A stretch of DNA of 64,000 nucleotides from an uncultured Psychrobacter sp. (GCA_947489525.1 CANLDW010000004.1:178967-242966); one strand, 5' to 3'. Positions 1 to 9,579 are shown, counted from the first letter of the stretch. Program-made: numbers and translations. Notes: a model not told the origin generated them from the letters alone.

Positions 1-1188
1 TTTACCGATAGGAGTGAGTAGTGACAACATCTGATCCGCGTATTTACGTGCGTCGCCTTCACCTTTAGCTACGGTATCGGCAAACTGTGACATATAACCA
101 ATCAGCGCACGACCACCCTCAGCAAAAGCTTTAGTCGTCAAAATCATGTCACGAACCGCAGGATGTACAATGATAGGATCAGCAGGCAGTTTAGGCGCTT
201 TAACGCCATCTAAGGAGCGAAACGCTAAGCGGTCTTTAGCAAAAGCCAATGCACCTTGGAAGGCATATTGAGAGGCGGTAACCCCTTGGATAGCGGTGCC
301 GATACGTGCCACGTTCATAAAGGTGAACATTGCGTTTAGACCCCGGTTCTTTTCACCGATTAGGTAACCAATAGCACCGTCATAGTTCATCGCACAAGTC
401 GCTGAGGCTTTGATACCCATTTTGTGTTCAATTGAGCCACAAGATACGGCATTGCGCTCGCCTAGGCTGCCATCATCGTTGACCATAAATTTAGGTACAA
501 CGAATAAAGATAAGCCTTTAGTACCTTCTGGTGCATCAGGAAGACGAGCTAAAACGATATGAATGATGTTCTCAGACATATCGTGCTCGCCAGCTGAGAT
601 CCAGATCTTATTACCTTTGATACTATAAGTACCATCGTCCTGTGGTTCAGCTTTAGTGCGCACTAAGTTCAGATCAGACCCGCACTGCGGCTCGGTCAAG
701 CACATAACGCCTGTCCAAACACCAGAGATTAGATCTGGCAGGTATTTATTTTTTTGCTCTTCAGTACCGTGATGCTCAAGGGTAGAGATACAACCCTCAG
801 ATAGACCAGGGTACATACCAAATGACCAGTTGGCAGTACCCATAAACTCAGAGATGGCAGAATTGAGTGACATTGGCATATTTTGACCGCCAAATTCTTC
901 TTCACCAGTAAGTGACGTAAAGCCAAGCTCACAATACTGTTTATAGGCTTCTTTAAAGCCTTTAGGTGTTGTCACTTCGCCATTACTAAAGTGACAGCCT
1001 TCCGCATCGCCGCTTTGATTTAGGGGTGACAACTCGTTTTCAGCAAAACTTGCGGCAGTCTCAAGGTAGCTATCTACGATGTCCGCTTCAATGTGCGAGT
1101 ACGCATCTATAGTTTGGTAATGAGCGGTGCTGTCTAAAAGCTCATGCATGACAAATTTCATATCACGAACTGGGGCTTTATATTGCAT
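1..1188 (-). CDS. Acyl-CoA dehydrogenase (DmdC/FadE-like), 3' end outside window
   Basis: FAD-dependent oxidation of an acyl-CoA thioester, probably in fatty-acid or related acyl-CoA breakdown. The visible 396 residues begin MQYKAPVRDMKF, a start typical of the larger (about 600 aa) acyl-CoA dehydrogenases that carry an extra C-terminal domain. The FAD/substrate segment MCLTEPQCGSDL lies at about residue 162 and is followed by KIWISAGEHD. The frame stays open to base 1, so roughly the last third is missing. ATG at 1188 follows a weak AGGA about 8 nt upstream. Substrate specificity cannot be read from the sequence; 3-methylmercaptopropionyl-CoA dehydrogenase is a common but often wrong label for this subfamily. 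Confidence 0.9.
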   Translation of the reverse strand, partial: MQYKAPVRDMKFVMHELLDSTAHYQTIDAYSHIEADIVDSYLETAASFAENELSPLNQSGDAEGCHFSNGEVTTPKGFKEAYKQYCELGFTSLTGEEEFGGQNMPMSLNSAISEFMGTANWSFGMYPGLSEGCISTLEHHGTEEQKNKYLPDLISGVWTGVMCLTEPQCGSDLNLVRTKAEPQDDGTYSIKGNKIWISAGEHDMSENIIHIVLARLPDAPEGTKGLSLFVVPKFMVNDDGSLGERNAVSCGSIEHKMGIKASATCAMNYDGAIGYLIGEKNRGLNAMFTFMNVARIGTAIQGVTASQYAFQGALAFAKDRLAFRSLDGVKAPKLPADPIIVHPAVRDMILTTKAFAEGGRALIGYMSQFADTVAKGEGDARKYADQMLSLLTPIGK

Positions 1189-1500
1189 GGTTTCCTATCC
1201 TTTTTGGAATACTAAAGTGTTACTGAGCGTATCTGCGCCATTGATAGTACAGAAGAGTAGTCATTGTCAGAGCCAGTTGAACGTTTAGGTCCTCTAACAA
1301 ATTCAAGGTAAAAGATAGGCTTTCATAGATGAATATACAAGGTTGGTCACAGCACTGATAAGTCATCAACCTATCTTGCATCCCAAAGGCTAAGATATTT
1401 GATTTAACCATTTCATATAGATTGAATGATTATCTCTAGAGCACTCGTCTTGAGCGGCGATAAGAGGGGATGTAGTGAATAGTTTAAAGTTATACTCCAA
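1189..1500. other. Intergenic, no gene seen
   Basis: This gap separates two minus-strand genes. The only open frame of note (1220-1411, minus) has no convincing ribosome-binding site or family resemblance, so I leave it unannotated. It presumably holds the promoter of the acyl-CoA dehydrogenase gene, but I see no strong hexamers. Confidence 0.4.
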
Positions 1501-3222
1501 TTACTTACCGTATTGGGCGCTTAACATGGCGGTAGCAGCTTCGGCAGTTACAGGTTTGCTAAACCAATAGCCTTGACCGTACTTACAGCCCATATCTGAG
1601 AGCAAATCACGTTGCGCCTCAGTTTCTATGCCTTCGGCGATAACTTGCATGTCAAGTGCTGCTGCCAGATCTAGTATCGCTTTCACAATTGCATGCTGCG
1701 TACAATCGTTGACAATCTTTGAGATAAAGCTTTTATCAATCTTGATAAAGTCAAAAGGATACTCTTGCAGATAGCTTAGTGACGCATAACCCGTACCAAA
1801 ATCATCAAGTGCTAAACAGATTCCGAGCGCTTTGAGCGCCGCGAGTTGATTTTTGACATTGGTATGACGCTGGATAAGCGACGATTCGGTCACTTCGATA
1901 TGTAGCTGGCTGGCTTGGATGTTGTATTCAGTGAATAAACCGCTGACTACGGCATAAAATTCAGAATAAGTAAATTCTGCGGCATCAGCATTAATACAAA
2001 TGTGCTGATCAAACCCCATAGTTTGCCACAAAGACAACTGTTTAGTGATTTGTACGATCATTTGTGAGAACAGCTCAAACGATAACTTATTGGTGACAAT
2101 AGCTTCGATAAAGTTGCTGGGACTAAGTAAGCCGCGCGTCGGATGCTGCCACCGCACTAGCGCCTCAAAGCCGGTGATCTTACCGCTTGCCAGCTCGATT
2201 TTAGGTTGATAATAAGGGACGAGTTGCCCAAGATCTATCGCTGTGCGTAGTTCAGCTTCGAGTTGTAAGCTATTGGCGGCGGCTTCATCAATAGTCATAT
2301 CGAACCAACGGATATCATCGCCGCCTTGCTGCTTGACGTAGTGCAGCGCCTTTTCAGCCTTAGTTAACAGGCCAGAAAACTGACTGTCGTCCTTTGGATA
2401 ATAGCTGACCCCAGCTGAAATACGGCAATAGATAGGGGTTTGTTTTGCGTCCTCGTCATTGAGTATAAAAGGACGCTCACACGTTTGCATCAGTCTATCG
2501 AGCTGATGACGTACCATATTAGCATCATTAGACTCAAACAATAGACCGAAGTCATCACCACCAAAGTGAGAAAAACAGCGTAACCCATCAAGTTTAAGCT
2601 CGTTAATACGCCCTACAAACCGTTTGATAAGCTCATTGATACCATCGGGTCCCAGCATACTTGATAGGCTGCGATAACGATCAATATTGAGACGGATGAT
2701 GACGACCTCTTGGAAGGTATCCAGCAATAGCTCACTGGTCTGACTCAAAAACACCTTACGATTAGGCAGACCGGTGAGCTGATCGAAATTAAGCAGGTGA
2801 GTCAGTTGTCTTTTGTCTTTGACCTCAGAGGACATATCGCGCACCTTACCGATGTAGTAAGGCTTATCATCTACATATAGTTTGCGATAGATAATATGAC
2901 AATCGAGCGTTTGACCATAGCGCGTTGATAACGAAAACTTGCCCTCATAAAATCCAGTGCTATCTAAGCGATTGCTCAAATCTTGTAAGACAGCTTGCTC
3001 ATTTTCTGATAAAAATTCAGCAGCGTATATACCAAGTGGACGTCCTAATAAAAAGTCTTCATGATAGCCAAGAATAATCTCATAAGTTGCGTTTACCGAC
3101 AGGTAACGTAGGTTTTCATCTAAAATGAAGATAGCATCTTGCGACTGCTCACACAGCGTCGTTAAGAGCTGCTGCTTGACTGCACATGAGATTGGCGTAA
3201 AGTTCATCATAAGGCGGTTCAC
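1501..3222 (-). CDS. PAS-GGDEF-EAL cyclic-di-GMP signalling protein
   Basis: Cytoplasmic 573-residue sensor/effector of cyclic di-GMP turnover with no membrane segment. A PAS domain covers about residues 17-130 (DAIFILDENLRYLSVN). A GGDEF domain covers about 140-300, with signature GGDDF at about 221. An EAL domain fills the C-terminal half. The EAL motifs look intact: FEALVRWQHP at about 353, the catalytic-loop DDFGTGYASL, IKIDKSFI and AEGIETEAQ. Phosphodiesterase activity is therefore expected. In the GGDEF signature the fourth position is Asp instead of Glu, and no RxxD inhibitory site precedes it, so the cyclase half may be regulatory only. The PAS ligand is unknown. It is a single gene. 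Confidence 0.92.
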   Translation of the reverse strand: MNRLMMNFTPISCAVKQQLLTTLCEQSQDAIFILDENLRYLSVNATYEIILGYHEDFLLGRPLGIYAAEFLSENEQAVLQDLSNRLDSTGFYEGKFSLSTRYGQTLDCHIIYRKLYVDDKPYYIGKVRDMSSEVKDKRQLTHLLNFDQLTGLPNRKVFLSQTSELLLDTFQEVVIIRLNIDRYRSLSSMLGPDGINELIKRFVGRINELKLDGLRCFSHFGGDDFGLLFESNDANMVRHQLDRLMQTCERPFILNDEDAKQTPIYCRISAGVSYYPKDDSQFSGLLTKAEKALHYVKQQGGDDIRWFDMTIDEAAANSLQLEAELRTAIDLGQLVPYYQPKIELASGKITGFEALVRWQHPTRGLLSPSNFIEAIVTNKLSFELFSQMIVQITKQLSLWQTMGFDQHICINADAAEFTYSEFYAVVSGLFTEYNIQASQLHIEVTESSLIQRHTNVKNQLAALKALGICLALDDFGTGYASLSYLQEYPFDFIKIDKSFISKIVNDCTQHAIVKAILDLAAALDMQVIAEGIETEAQRDLLSDMGCKYGQGYWFSKPVTAEAATAMLSAQYGK

Positions 3223-3540
3223 AAATTAAAATAACGCTGGTATAAAGGGGAGAATACTCAATCGTTAAACTGCTATTAACCCTCTACTTATTATCATTAA
3301 TAAGTCCAAATGATAGGTCGAAGCACAAATATAACGTCAAAAAATAATATCTTAAAGTTTAAAGATAAGCTATCAGTTCTATTTAAATAGACTTAATATT
3401 TATTATATTATTAATAACATAAAAAGCCGAATTTTAGCAAAATTTTGTTGGTATAAAACCCTTAACTCTTAACCTTAGCATAATGAAGGTGCTTAAACAT
3501 TAGCAGGACAGTGTAGCCATCATTATAGTAGCTCGATAAT

Positions 3541-3604
3541 ATTTGACTTTGCTTATATTTGACTTTGCTTATATTTGACTTTGCTTATATTTGACTTTGC
3601 TTAT
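3541..3604. repeat. Four perfect 16-bp tandem repeats
   Basis: The unit ATTTGACTTTGCTTAT occurs four times without a mismatch (starts 3541, 3557, 3573, 3589), followed by a degenerate fifth copy running into the end of rsmE (stop at 3607). The rest of the 3223-3606 gap is AT-rich and I see no gene in it. Similar short arrays flank other stop codons in this window. Confidence 0.95.
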
Positions 3605-3606
3605 AT

Positions 3607-4491
3607 TTAACTTAGTAGGGCATGTAAGGTAGCTAAGGCAACTACTGGCGCCGTTTCAGTACGTAATACACGGTTACCGATCTGCCAAGGCTCAAAACCA
3701 ACTTGTATCGCATTCAAGCGCTCATCGGCACTAAGCCCGCCTTCAGGACCAATCAAAAGCTCGATGATAGGTTTAGGCTTTGATAATGTGTCTAAAAGAA
3801 CTGTTGGCGTTATCCCTTCATCATCAGGTACGCTCAGCACTAAACGCATATCTGCTGGCATGCCAAGCTTATAGTATGGCTGGGTTGCAATTTCGGCAAC
3901 GATAGGATCGAGTGCATACTGTACGTGCTCAATGCGGTGAGCACTCTTTGAATCAGGTTCTGCACGCTGCGACAGCCAAGTATCGATGGGCATAGGCGCA
4001 AGGATAAGCGGTGGACGATTAAGACCGCATTGCTCGCATGCCGCTATAGCGACTTGTTGCCAATGTGCTCGTTTTTTATCTACTTGAGCCGGCTTGAGAT
4101 TGACCTCGCCGTGATGGCTGCTCAGTAATTGAATCACACTAACGCCCAGCTCACACGACTTTTGAATAGCGTAGTCCATACGCTCGCCGCGGCTCATTAC
4201 TAAGGCTATCTTGCTAGTGATAGGTGCGCTACGGTCACTTTCATCATATGCCAGCAAAGTAGCCGTTGCCTGCTTTTTACTTATGGTTTGCAAGCGCACG
4301 GTATATTCACCGCCAAAACCATCAAATAAGACCCCCTTGTCACCAACATTAGCGCGCAGCACTCGGCACCAGTGGTGAGTGATACTATCAGGTAGTGCAA
4401 GGTTTGCGCCTAAGGATAACTCGCCAAGTTTAGGATAAGGGCTCTTAGCACTGCTATCTGAGTGACTGGTAGCATAAAAAAAACGTCGCAC
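3607..4491 (-). CDS. rsmE: 16S rRNA m3U1498 methyltransferase RsmE
   Basis: SPOUT-class methyltransferase that uses SAM to N3-methylate U1498 of 16S rRNA in the small subunit. The N-terminal PUA-like part begins MRRFF and contains HHWCRVLRANVGD. The C-terminal knot holds the SAM-binding motifs LLIGPEGGLS and RVLRTETAPVVAL. At 294 residues it is about 50 longer than E. coli RsmE. The extra length lies in a poorly conserved stretch at roughly 165-215 (between LILAPMP and LVLSVPDDE) and near the N-terminus. ATG at 4491 is used; the preceding sequence has no strong Shine-Dalgarno motif. A 182-bp gap separates it from metF. Confidence 0.93.
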   Translation of the reverse strand: MRRFFYATSHSDSSAKSPYPKLGELSLGANLALPDSITHHWCRVLRANVGDKGVLFDGFGGEYTVRLQTISKKQATATLLAYDESDRSAPITSKIALVMSRGERMDYAIQKSCELGVSVIQLLSSHHGEVNLKPAQVDKKRAHWQQVAIAACEQCGLNRPPLILAPMPIDTWLSQRAEPDSKSAHRIEHVQYALDPIVAEIATQPYYKLGMPADMRLVLSVPDDEGITPTVLLDTLSKPKPIIELLIGPEGGLSADERLNAIQVGFEPWQIGNRVLRTETAPVVALATLHALLS

Positions 4492-4605
4492 TATTTATTA
4501 TTCCTGTGGTCTAGCCAATTTTAAGCGCTAATATCATAACAGAATATTAATATTATGATAGGGTTGACACTGTCCATATTTTTGCTTCAACACATCTAAA
4601 CTACT

Positions 4606-4635
4606 TTTGGAGACCATAAAAAATGGCACTCCAAA
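4606..4635. other. Intergenic hairpin downstream of metF
   Basis: TTTGGAG and CTCCAAA pair around an inner CCAT/ATGG stem with an A-rich loop. No T-run follows on either strand, so it may be a 3' stabilising hairpin of the ahcY-metF transcript rather than an intrinsic terminator. Confidence 0.4.
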
Positions 4636-4673
4636 GAGTACCATTAATGCAATACAAAAGAATAAGCTATTAG

Positions 4674-5522
4674 TTAATCTAACAGCCCTAACGCCTCTAC
4701 CAAACGCTTATTGGGTTCAATCTTGTTCATACTATAAAAGTGTATAGCAGGTAAGCCCTCAGCGATTAAACGCTCGCACAGACGGTAGACCACATCAAAA
4801 CCAAACTCACGAATTGCCTGACGATCATCACCAAAATCCGCGAGCTGTTTACGAATGTAACGCGGTATATCCGCGCCGCAGCTATCAGCAAAGCGGATTA
4901 AATTGCTAGAGTTGGTAATCGGCATGATGCCAGCAACTAAAGGCTGGGCGGCCGTATCAATACCGCGTTTCTCAAGCGTATCACGCAAGTATAAGTAGCT
5001 ATCAGCGTTATAAAAAAACTGCGTAATAGCCGCATCTGCGCCTGCTTTATACTTATTAACTAAGTTGTCTACATCGAACAAAAAGCTACGTGCTTGTGGA
5101 TGCATCTCAGGATACGCGGCCACTTCAATACGAAAGTGATCACCTGAGTGCTCACGAATGAACGCAACCAAATCAACGGCAAAAGGCAGCTCACCCATAC
5201 CGACTTGTCCTGAAGGTAAATCACCGCGCAGGGCGACCAAACGCCTAATGCCAAGCTCTTTGTAGAGATCCAATAACTCGCCAATCTCGGCTTTATCATC
5301 ACCGATACAAGACATGTGCGGGGCAATTTCAGTAGCACTACGCACGCTGAGCGCCTTGACGATATCTAGTGTACGCCCGCGTGTGGAACCGCCGGCACCA
5401 TAAGTGACTGAAAAATAGGCAGGCGACAACTCATTGAGCTCATCAAAGGTGTTCAGCAGCTTTTCTTGCCCTTGTTCTGTTTTAGCAGGAAAAAACTCAA
5501 AGGAAAAAGCAGGCTTAGACAT
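4674..5522 (-). CDS. metF: Methylenetetrahydrofolate reductase MetF
   Basis: Reduces 5,10-methylene-THF to 5-methyl-THF with a flavin cofactor, supplying the methyl group for methionine synthesis. Family motifs are FSFEFFPAKTEQG at the N-terminus, VTYGAGGSTRGRT and ALRGDLP in the TIM-barrel, and GIMPITN and HFYSMNK near the C-terminus. I start it at the ATG at 5522 (282 residues), because AAGGA lies 8 nt upstream. A longer frame from a TTG at 5546 would add eight residues without a ribosome-binding site. It lies 42 bp after ahcY on the same strand, so it should share the SAH-riboswitch-controlled transcript. This fits the removal of SAH and remethylation of homocysteine being regulated together. 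Confidence 0.95.
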   Translation of the reverse strand: MSKPAFSFEFFPAKTEQGQEKLLNTFDELNELSPAYFSVTYGAGGSTRGRTLDIVKALSVRSATEIAPHMSCIGDDKAEIGELLDLYKELGIRRLVALRGDLPSGQVGMGELPFAVDLVAFIREHSGDHFRIEVAAYPEMHPQARSFLFDVDNLVNKYKAGADAAITQFFYNADSYLYLRDTLEKRGIDTAAQPLVAGIMPITNSSNLIRFADSCGADIPRYIRKQLADFGDDRQAIREFGFDVVYRLCERLIAEGLPAIHFYSMNKIEPNKRLVEALGLLD

Positions 5523-5564
5523 AGACAAAGTCCTTGTTTGCGTCAACGTTGTTTGATAGTAGCA

Positions 5565-6989
5565 TTAGTATTTGTACTGCTCAGGCTTAAATGGCCCTTC
5601 AACCGGCACACCTAAGTACTCCGCTTGCTTATCAGTCAGCTTAGTTAGCGTACCGTTAAAGCCTGCCACCATTGCAGCTGCGACCTCTTCGTCAAGTTTT
5701 TTAGGTAGCACTTTGACGTACAGATTGTCAAAACGATCATCAACGGGTAGCTCAGCAAAACGCTCTTCATATAGATACATTTGTGCCAGCACTTGGTTGG
5801 CAAAGGAGCCATCCATTACCCGTGAAGGGTGACCGGTCGCATTACCTAAGTTAACCAGACGACCTTCGGCGAGCAAAATCAGATAGTCATCATCATCGCC
5901 TGAGCGGAAGATTTGATGCACTTGCGGCTTAATCTCAACCCAGCGCCAGTTGTCACGCATAAACTGGGTGTCAATCTCGGTATCGAAGTGGCCAATGTTA
6001 CAAACGACAGCGCCAGGCTTAAGTGCTGCTAGCATGTGCTTATCGCACACATGATAGTTACCTGTAGTCGTGACAATCATGTCGGTATCTTCTAGCAGGC
6101 GGGTATTAATGCTATCAGCGCCGCCTGTATTATCACCGTCAATATAAGGTGAGAGTACTTCATAGCCATCCATACAAGCTTGCATTGCACAAATCGGATC
6201 AATCTCTGAGATACGTACGATCATGCCTTCTTGACGTAGGCTTTGGGCTGAACCCTTACCCACGTCACCGTAACCAATGACGAGTGCGCGGCGACCCGCT
6301 AAAAACATATCGGTGGCGCGTTTGATCGCATCGTTTAGACTGTGACGACAGCCGTATTTATTGTCGTTTTTCGATTTAGTAACCGCATCATTGACATTAA
6401 TAGCAGGCACTTTTAGCGTGCCTTTATTCAACATCTCAACTAAGCGGTGGACGCCTGTCGTAGTCTCTTCTGAGATACCGTGAATACGGTCAAGCATCTG
6501 CGGGTAGTCATTGTGGATCAGAGCTGTTAAATCGCCGCCATCATCAAGGATGAGGTTAGCCTCCCAAAGCTCGCCTGATTCTTCTCCGCCCACGTGGACT
6601 TGTTGGCGCAGACACCACTCGTATTCCTCTTCGGTCTCGCCCTTCCAAGCATAGACAGGAATACCAGCCGCCGCGATAGCTGCCGCGGCGTGATCTTGGG
6701 TTGAAAAGATATTACAGGATGTCCAGCGTACTTCAGCACCAAGCGCAGTTAGGGTCTCGATTAGAACCGCTGTCTGAATAGTCATGTGAATACAGCCAGC
6801 GATTTTTGCGCCTTTGAGCGGCTGCTCATCTTGATAGCGACGACGCAAACCCATCAGGGCAGGCATCTCAGCTTCGGCAAGGGTAATCTCACGGCGACCG
6901 TAATCAGCAAGGCTAATATCAGCTACTTTGTAGTCGGTGAAAGAGGGATCGATTGTATGGGCAGAGGGTATGTTCGACACTGCGTCCAT
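5565..6989 (-). CDS. ahcY: Adenosylhomocysteinase
   Basis: NAD-dependent hydrolysis of S-adenosylhomocysteine to adenosine and homocysteine, the recycling arm of the SAM cycle. The 474-residue length and motifs match the bacterial long form. It has [16 protein letters not shown] near the N-terminus, the active-site [13 protein letters not shown] at about 210, the NAD fold [14 protein letters not shown] at about 240, and a C-terminus ending KPEQYKY, whose Lys and Tyr contact NAD in the neighbouring subunit in characterised enzymes. ATG at 6989 is preceded by AGGAGCAT. The leader carries an SAH riboswitch, so expression should rise when SAH accumulates. metF follows at 42 bp. Confidence 0.97.
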   Translation of the reverse strand: MDAVSNIPSAHTIDPSFTDYKVADISLADYGRREITLAEAEMPALMGLRRRYQDEQPLKGAKIAGCIHMTIQTAVLIETLTALGAEVRWTSCNIFSTQDHAAAAIAAAGIPVYAWKGETEEEYEWCLRQQVHVGGEESGELWEANLILDDGGDLTALIHNDYPQMLDRIHGISEETTTGVHRLVEMLNKGTLKVPAINVNDAVTKSKNDNKYGCRHSLNDAIKRATDMFLAGRRALVIGYGDVGKGSAQSLRQEGMIVRISEIDPICAMQACMDGYEVLSPYIDGDNTGGADSINTRLLEDTDMIVTTTGNYHVCDKHMLAALKPGAVVCNIGHFDTEIDTQFMRDNWRWVEIKPQVHQIFRSGDDDDYLILLAEGRLVNLGNATGHPSRVMDGSFANQVLAQMYLYEERFAELPVDDRFDNLYVKVLPKKLDEEVAAAMVAGFNGTLTKLTDKQAEYLGVPVEGPFKPEQYKY

Positions 6990-7028
6990 AATATGCTCCT
7001 ATCGTTAAGTTGATAAAAAGAATAAAAA

Positions 7029-7135
7029 CGCAGGTGTCGTTGTTTACGCTGTCCACTGACTAGGTAGTCGTCAATGAAGAGTTACCGAGCCTAACACAGC
7101 TTATTGATCGCTGTGGTGCAACACCTCTCGGAGGA
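7029..7135 (-). promoter_or_regulatory. SAH riboswitch in the ahcY leader
   Basis: Read on the minus strand, the leader contains TCCGAGAGGTGTTGCACC, then AGGCTCGG about 30 nt later, and ACACCTGCG about 50 nt after that. CCGAG pairs with CTCGG (P1). An AGCTGTG/CACAGC hairpin lies inside. AGGTGT pairs with the distal ACACCT to form the pseudoknot helix. This is the arrangement of the SAH riboswitch (ahcY element) of proteobacteria, and it lies directly upstream of ahcY. I identified it by eye from the conserved blocks. Exact ends are approximate. Confidence 0.88.
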
Positions 7136-7204
7136 AGTATTGTAATGGATGAGAGGACTGTTGTCACCTATTGACTCTCAGTAGTCAATAATGGGAAATA
7201 CGCC

Positions 7205-9106
7205 CTAATACCAATTATAAGTTAAAGAGGTAAAAAAATTAGTACCATCGGTATTGTAATTTGGCGCTGTTACGTATTTTTCATTAGTTACATTATTTAA
7301 GCGTGCTGTTAAAATTAGATTAGGATTTAGCTGATAGTTACCACTGATGTTAAACAAGCTGTAATCTTCGACCAACTGTGTGTCTGCGTTAGAGATACTA
7401 TAATAATAATCGTCAACGTACTGATACTCAGCGCGAATATCTAATTTTGGTAATCGATAACCTACATAAAAAAGACCTTTATGTTCTGGACGAATAGGCA
7501 AGACATTTCCATCATTAATGCCATTACTATCATCTTCAGCTTTTTGATAATCGTAGCTACCGCCGATCAAGTAATCGTTAATCTCCCAATCTGAAGTGAG
7601 GGTAATACCCCTAATCTTGGCCTTTTCAATATTCTGACTATTACCACCTATGTAGTTATTGTCATCATCAAATCTTGCAACAAAGTTTATTAAGTCGTCC
7701 ACTTTATTATAATAACCTGTCAAGCGAGTAGACTGGCGTAGCGTAGTGTATGAAGCAGATAGTTCATAGTTATCGCTCGTTTCTGGATCCAAATCTATAT
7801 TAGTTTCAGTACCAGAATAAATATCGTAAAAAGTAGGGGCGCGGAACCCCTTTGCGTAGCTGACACCAAGCTTCAGATCAGGAGTGATATAGTAAGCGCC
7901 GCCTACATTATAAGTAGTTTCATCGCCAAACTGAGAATTGTCGTCGAAACGAACGTTAATCTGTCCATCGAACTGCTTTTTATTTAAAAGATAGCCCAAA
8001 AATGCGCTTTTGACATACCTATTGTCTGCATCATAAGCGGTGGTATCGATAATTTGTCTAAGATATTCTGCCCCATAAATCCCTTTACCAACAGGTAGTA
8101 GATGTTGACCGATAAGGCTAATTTGATCTTGTTTGCTATCGTAAGTGCTACTAAAGTTGCTATAAGTTTCACTCTCATCAATTGAGTGACCATATTGTAG
8201 TTTTACAGATGAGTCCGGGCTATAGCGCCAATCGACGAACGCTTGCGCAGCGCCATTTTTCTGATCGGAGTAAGCGTCTTGAATACCAGAGTCAAATTCA
8301 GAGGTTGATTTGTTATATATGGCGCTAGCGCCGGCAAGCCACTGCTCGTTAATACGCTTATTTAATGAGAGACTAAAGTTGTTACTATCGTAACCATCAT
8401 CGTCTATATTGTAGTTAAATGAGTTTGAAGGAAGGGTTGCGTTAATGCCATCGGTTTCGTTGTGACTGGCAGATAAGCTTAAAGCTGTACCGTTGCCATC
8501 GGTCAATTGCGCGGTTGCACCATACAGATATTGATCATTTGATCCGGCCCCTGTAGTCACAGAAAATTGGTTACGTCTGACATCATCACCCTTGGTAAAG
8601 ACTTGAATGACTCCGCCCATAGCGTCTGCGCCATAAATACTAGAACCCGATGCACCATATACAATCTCAATACGATCAATTTGATCAATTGGGAGTAAGT
8701 TAAGAGTAGCGCTACCGTCACTCAAAGCGCTATAGCGAATGCCATCTATAAGGACTAATATCTGATTACCAGCATAACCGCGCATATAAAAATTGTTTTT
8801 CTTATCCATACCCCCATTGCCGTAGTAACTGATTCCTGGTTGTCTAGTTAAGACCTCCAGCACCGTTTGACCTTGATAACGCTGTAGCTCTTCTTGATCA
8901 ATGACCCGAGTTTGTGCAATGGTATTACTAACACGAGTTGGCGTGCGGGTCGCCGTGACGACGATCTCATCAAGCTCAACCTCTGGTACTGTACTCGTCA
9001 CTCCACTCATATTGGTTTCTGCAAGTACGGCAGTCGTCAGTAGACCGGATGCGCCTAAGATGCAATATCTTAAATAAGCGTTTGAGGTTGAACGTGATAA
9101 AATCAT
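7205..9106 (-). CDS. TonB-dependent outer-membrane receptor (BtuB-like)
   Basis: Outer-membrane beta-barrel importer energised by TonB. The start is taken at the ATG at 9106 (633 residues, GGGAT upstream); an upstream extension of 24 residues looks untranslated. A signal peptide ends near TTAVLA. The TonB box region DEIVVTATRTPTRVS follows, then a plug with QTVLEVLTRQPGISY, FYMRGYAGNQILVLIDGIRYS and SSIYGADAMGGVIQVFTK, and a barrel ending in an aromatic residue (LTYNWY). The plug resembles BtuB/CirA-type receptors. The ligand could be cobalamin or a siderophore, because no B12 riboswitch or clear Fur box is visible upstream. It is a single gene, facing away from the mscS-type gene. Confidence 0.88.
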   Translation of the reverse strand: MILSRSTSNAYLRYCILGASGLLTTAVLAETNMSGVTSTVPEVELDEIVVTATRTPTRVSNTIAQTRVIDQEELQRYQGQTVLEVLTRQPGISYYGNGGMDKKNNFYMRGYAGNQILVLIDGIRYSALSDGSATLNLLPIDQIDRIEIVYGASGSSIYGADAMGGVIQVFTKGDDVRRNQFSVTTGAGSNDQYLYGATAQLTDGNGTALSLSASHNETDGINATLPSNSFNYNIDDDGYDSNNFSLSLNKRINEQWLAGASAIYNKSTSEFDSGIQDAYSDQKNGAAQAFVDWRYSPDSSVKLQYGHSIDESETYSNFSSTYDSKQDQISLIGQHLLPVGKGIYGAEYLRQIIDTTAYDADNRYVKSAFLGYLLNKKQFDGQINVRFDDNSQFGDETTYNVGGAYYITPDLKLGVSYAKGFRAPTFYDIYSGTETNIDLDPETSDNYELSASYTTLRQSTRLTGYYNKVDDLINFVARFDDDNNYIGGNSQNIEKAKIRGITLTSDWEINDYLIGGSYDYQKAEDDSNGINDGNVLPIRPEHKGLFYVGYRLPKLDIRAEYQYVDDYYYSISNADTQLVEDYSLFNISGNYQLNPNLILTARLNNVTNEKYVTAPNYNTDGTNFFTSLTYNWY

Positions 9107-9315
9107 GAGAGTATCCCAGTGAAAACGTAAGTAAGTAAACAAAACTACAAAATAATGCACAGCGTATGCACGGCACATTATCTACAAAACCCACTAACTT
9201 ATAAACACCTTTAACCTGCTGATTATTCAAGATAGCATGAGTGACATTCACAATAACGCTGCAACAGCGAATTAGAAGGTAAGAATTGCACAACATTTAA
9301 AAACATGAATGAATA

Positions 9316-9422
9316 TATAGTCAATCAATATTAAAAGTGGTACAAGGCAGACGAGTTCAAGTACTACAGTAGTAGGCTAAACGAGTCTAACGCTGTAACA
9401 CTTTAATAGTGGTTTGACTATA
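9316..9422. mobile_element. 107-bp MITE-like palindromic element
   Basis: The ends are imperfect inverted repeats of about 24 bp. The left end starts TATAGTCAATCAATATTAAA; the reverse complement of the right end starts TATAGTCAAACCACTATTAA. TA dinucleotides flank the ends, as expected for IS630/Tc1-type TA insertion. The interior has no coding capacity. It lies between two divergently oriented genes, so it may also affect their promoters. The rest of the 9107-9579 gap shows nothing I can name. Confidence 0.7.
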
Positions 9423-9579
9423 ATGATAAGTAATCAGCGCTACCATAGTGCAAAATACTTGCTATGATAACGGCGAGTTTTATCGATTTAAGTCGTTGGC
9501 TCCTGACAAGCGACTTAAGGTAAATGACTTGTCCGCTTTTCCTTTATCATTTACTGGTTATTAGATTAAGAGGTTTGCT

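Noticed and set aside
1220..1411. 63-residue open frame upstream of the acyl-CoA dehydrogenase
   Set aside because: No ribosome-binding site, no recognisable domain, and composition like non-coding DNA.
9107..9579. Cobalamin riboswitch before the BtuB-like receptor
   Set aside because: I looked for the B12-box and the other conserved blocks on the minus strand and found none.
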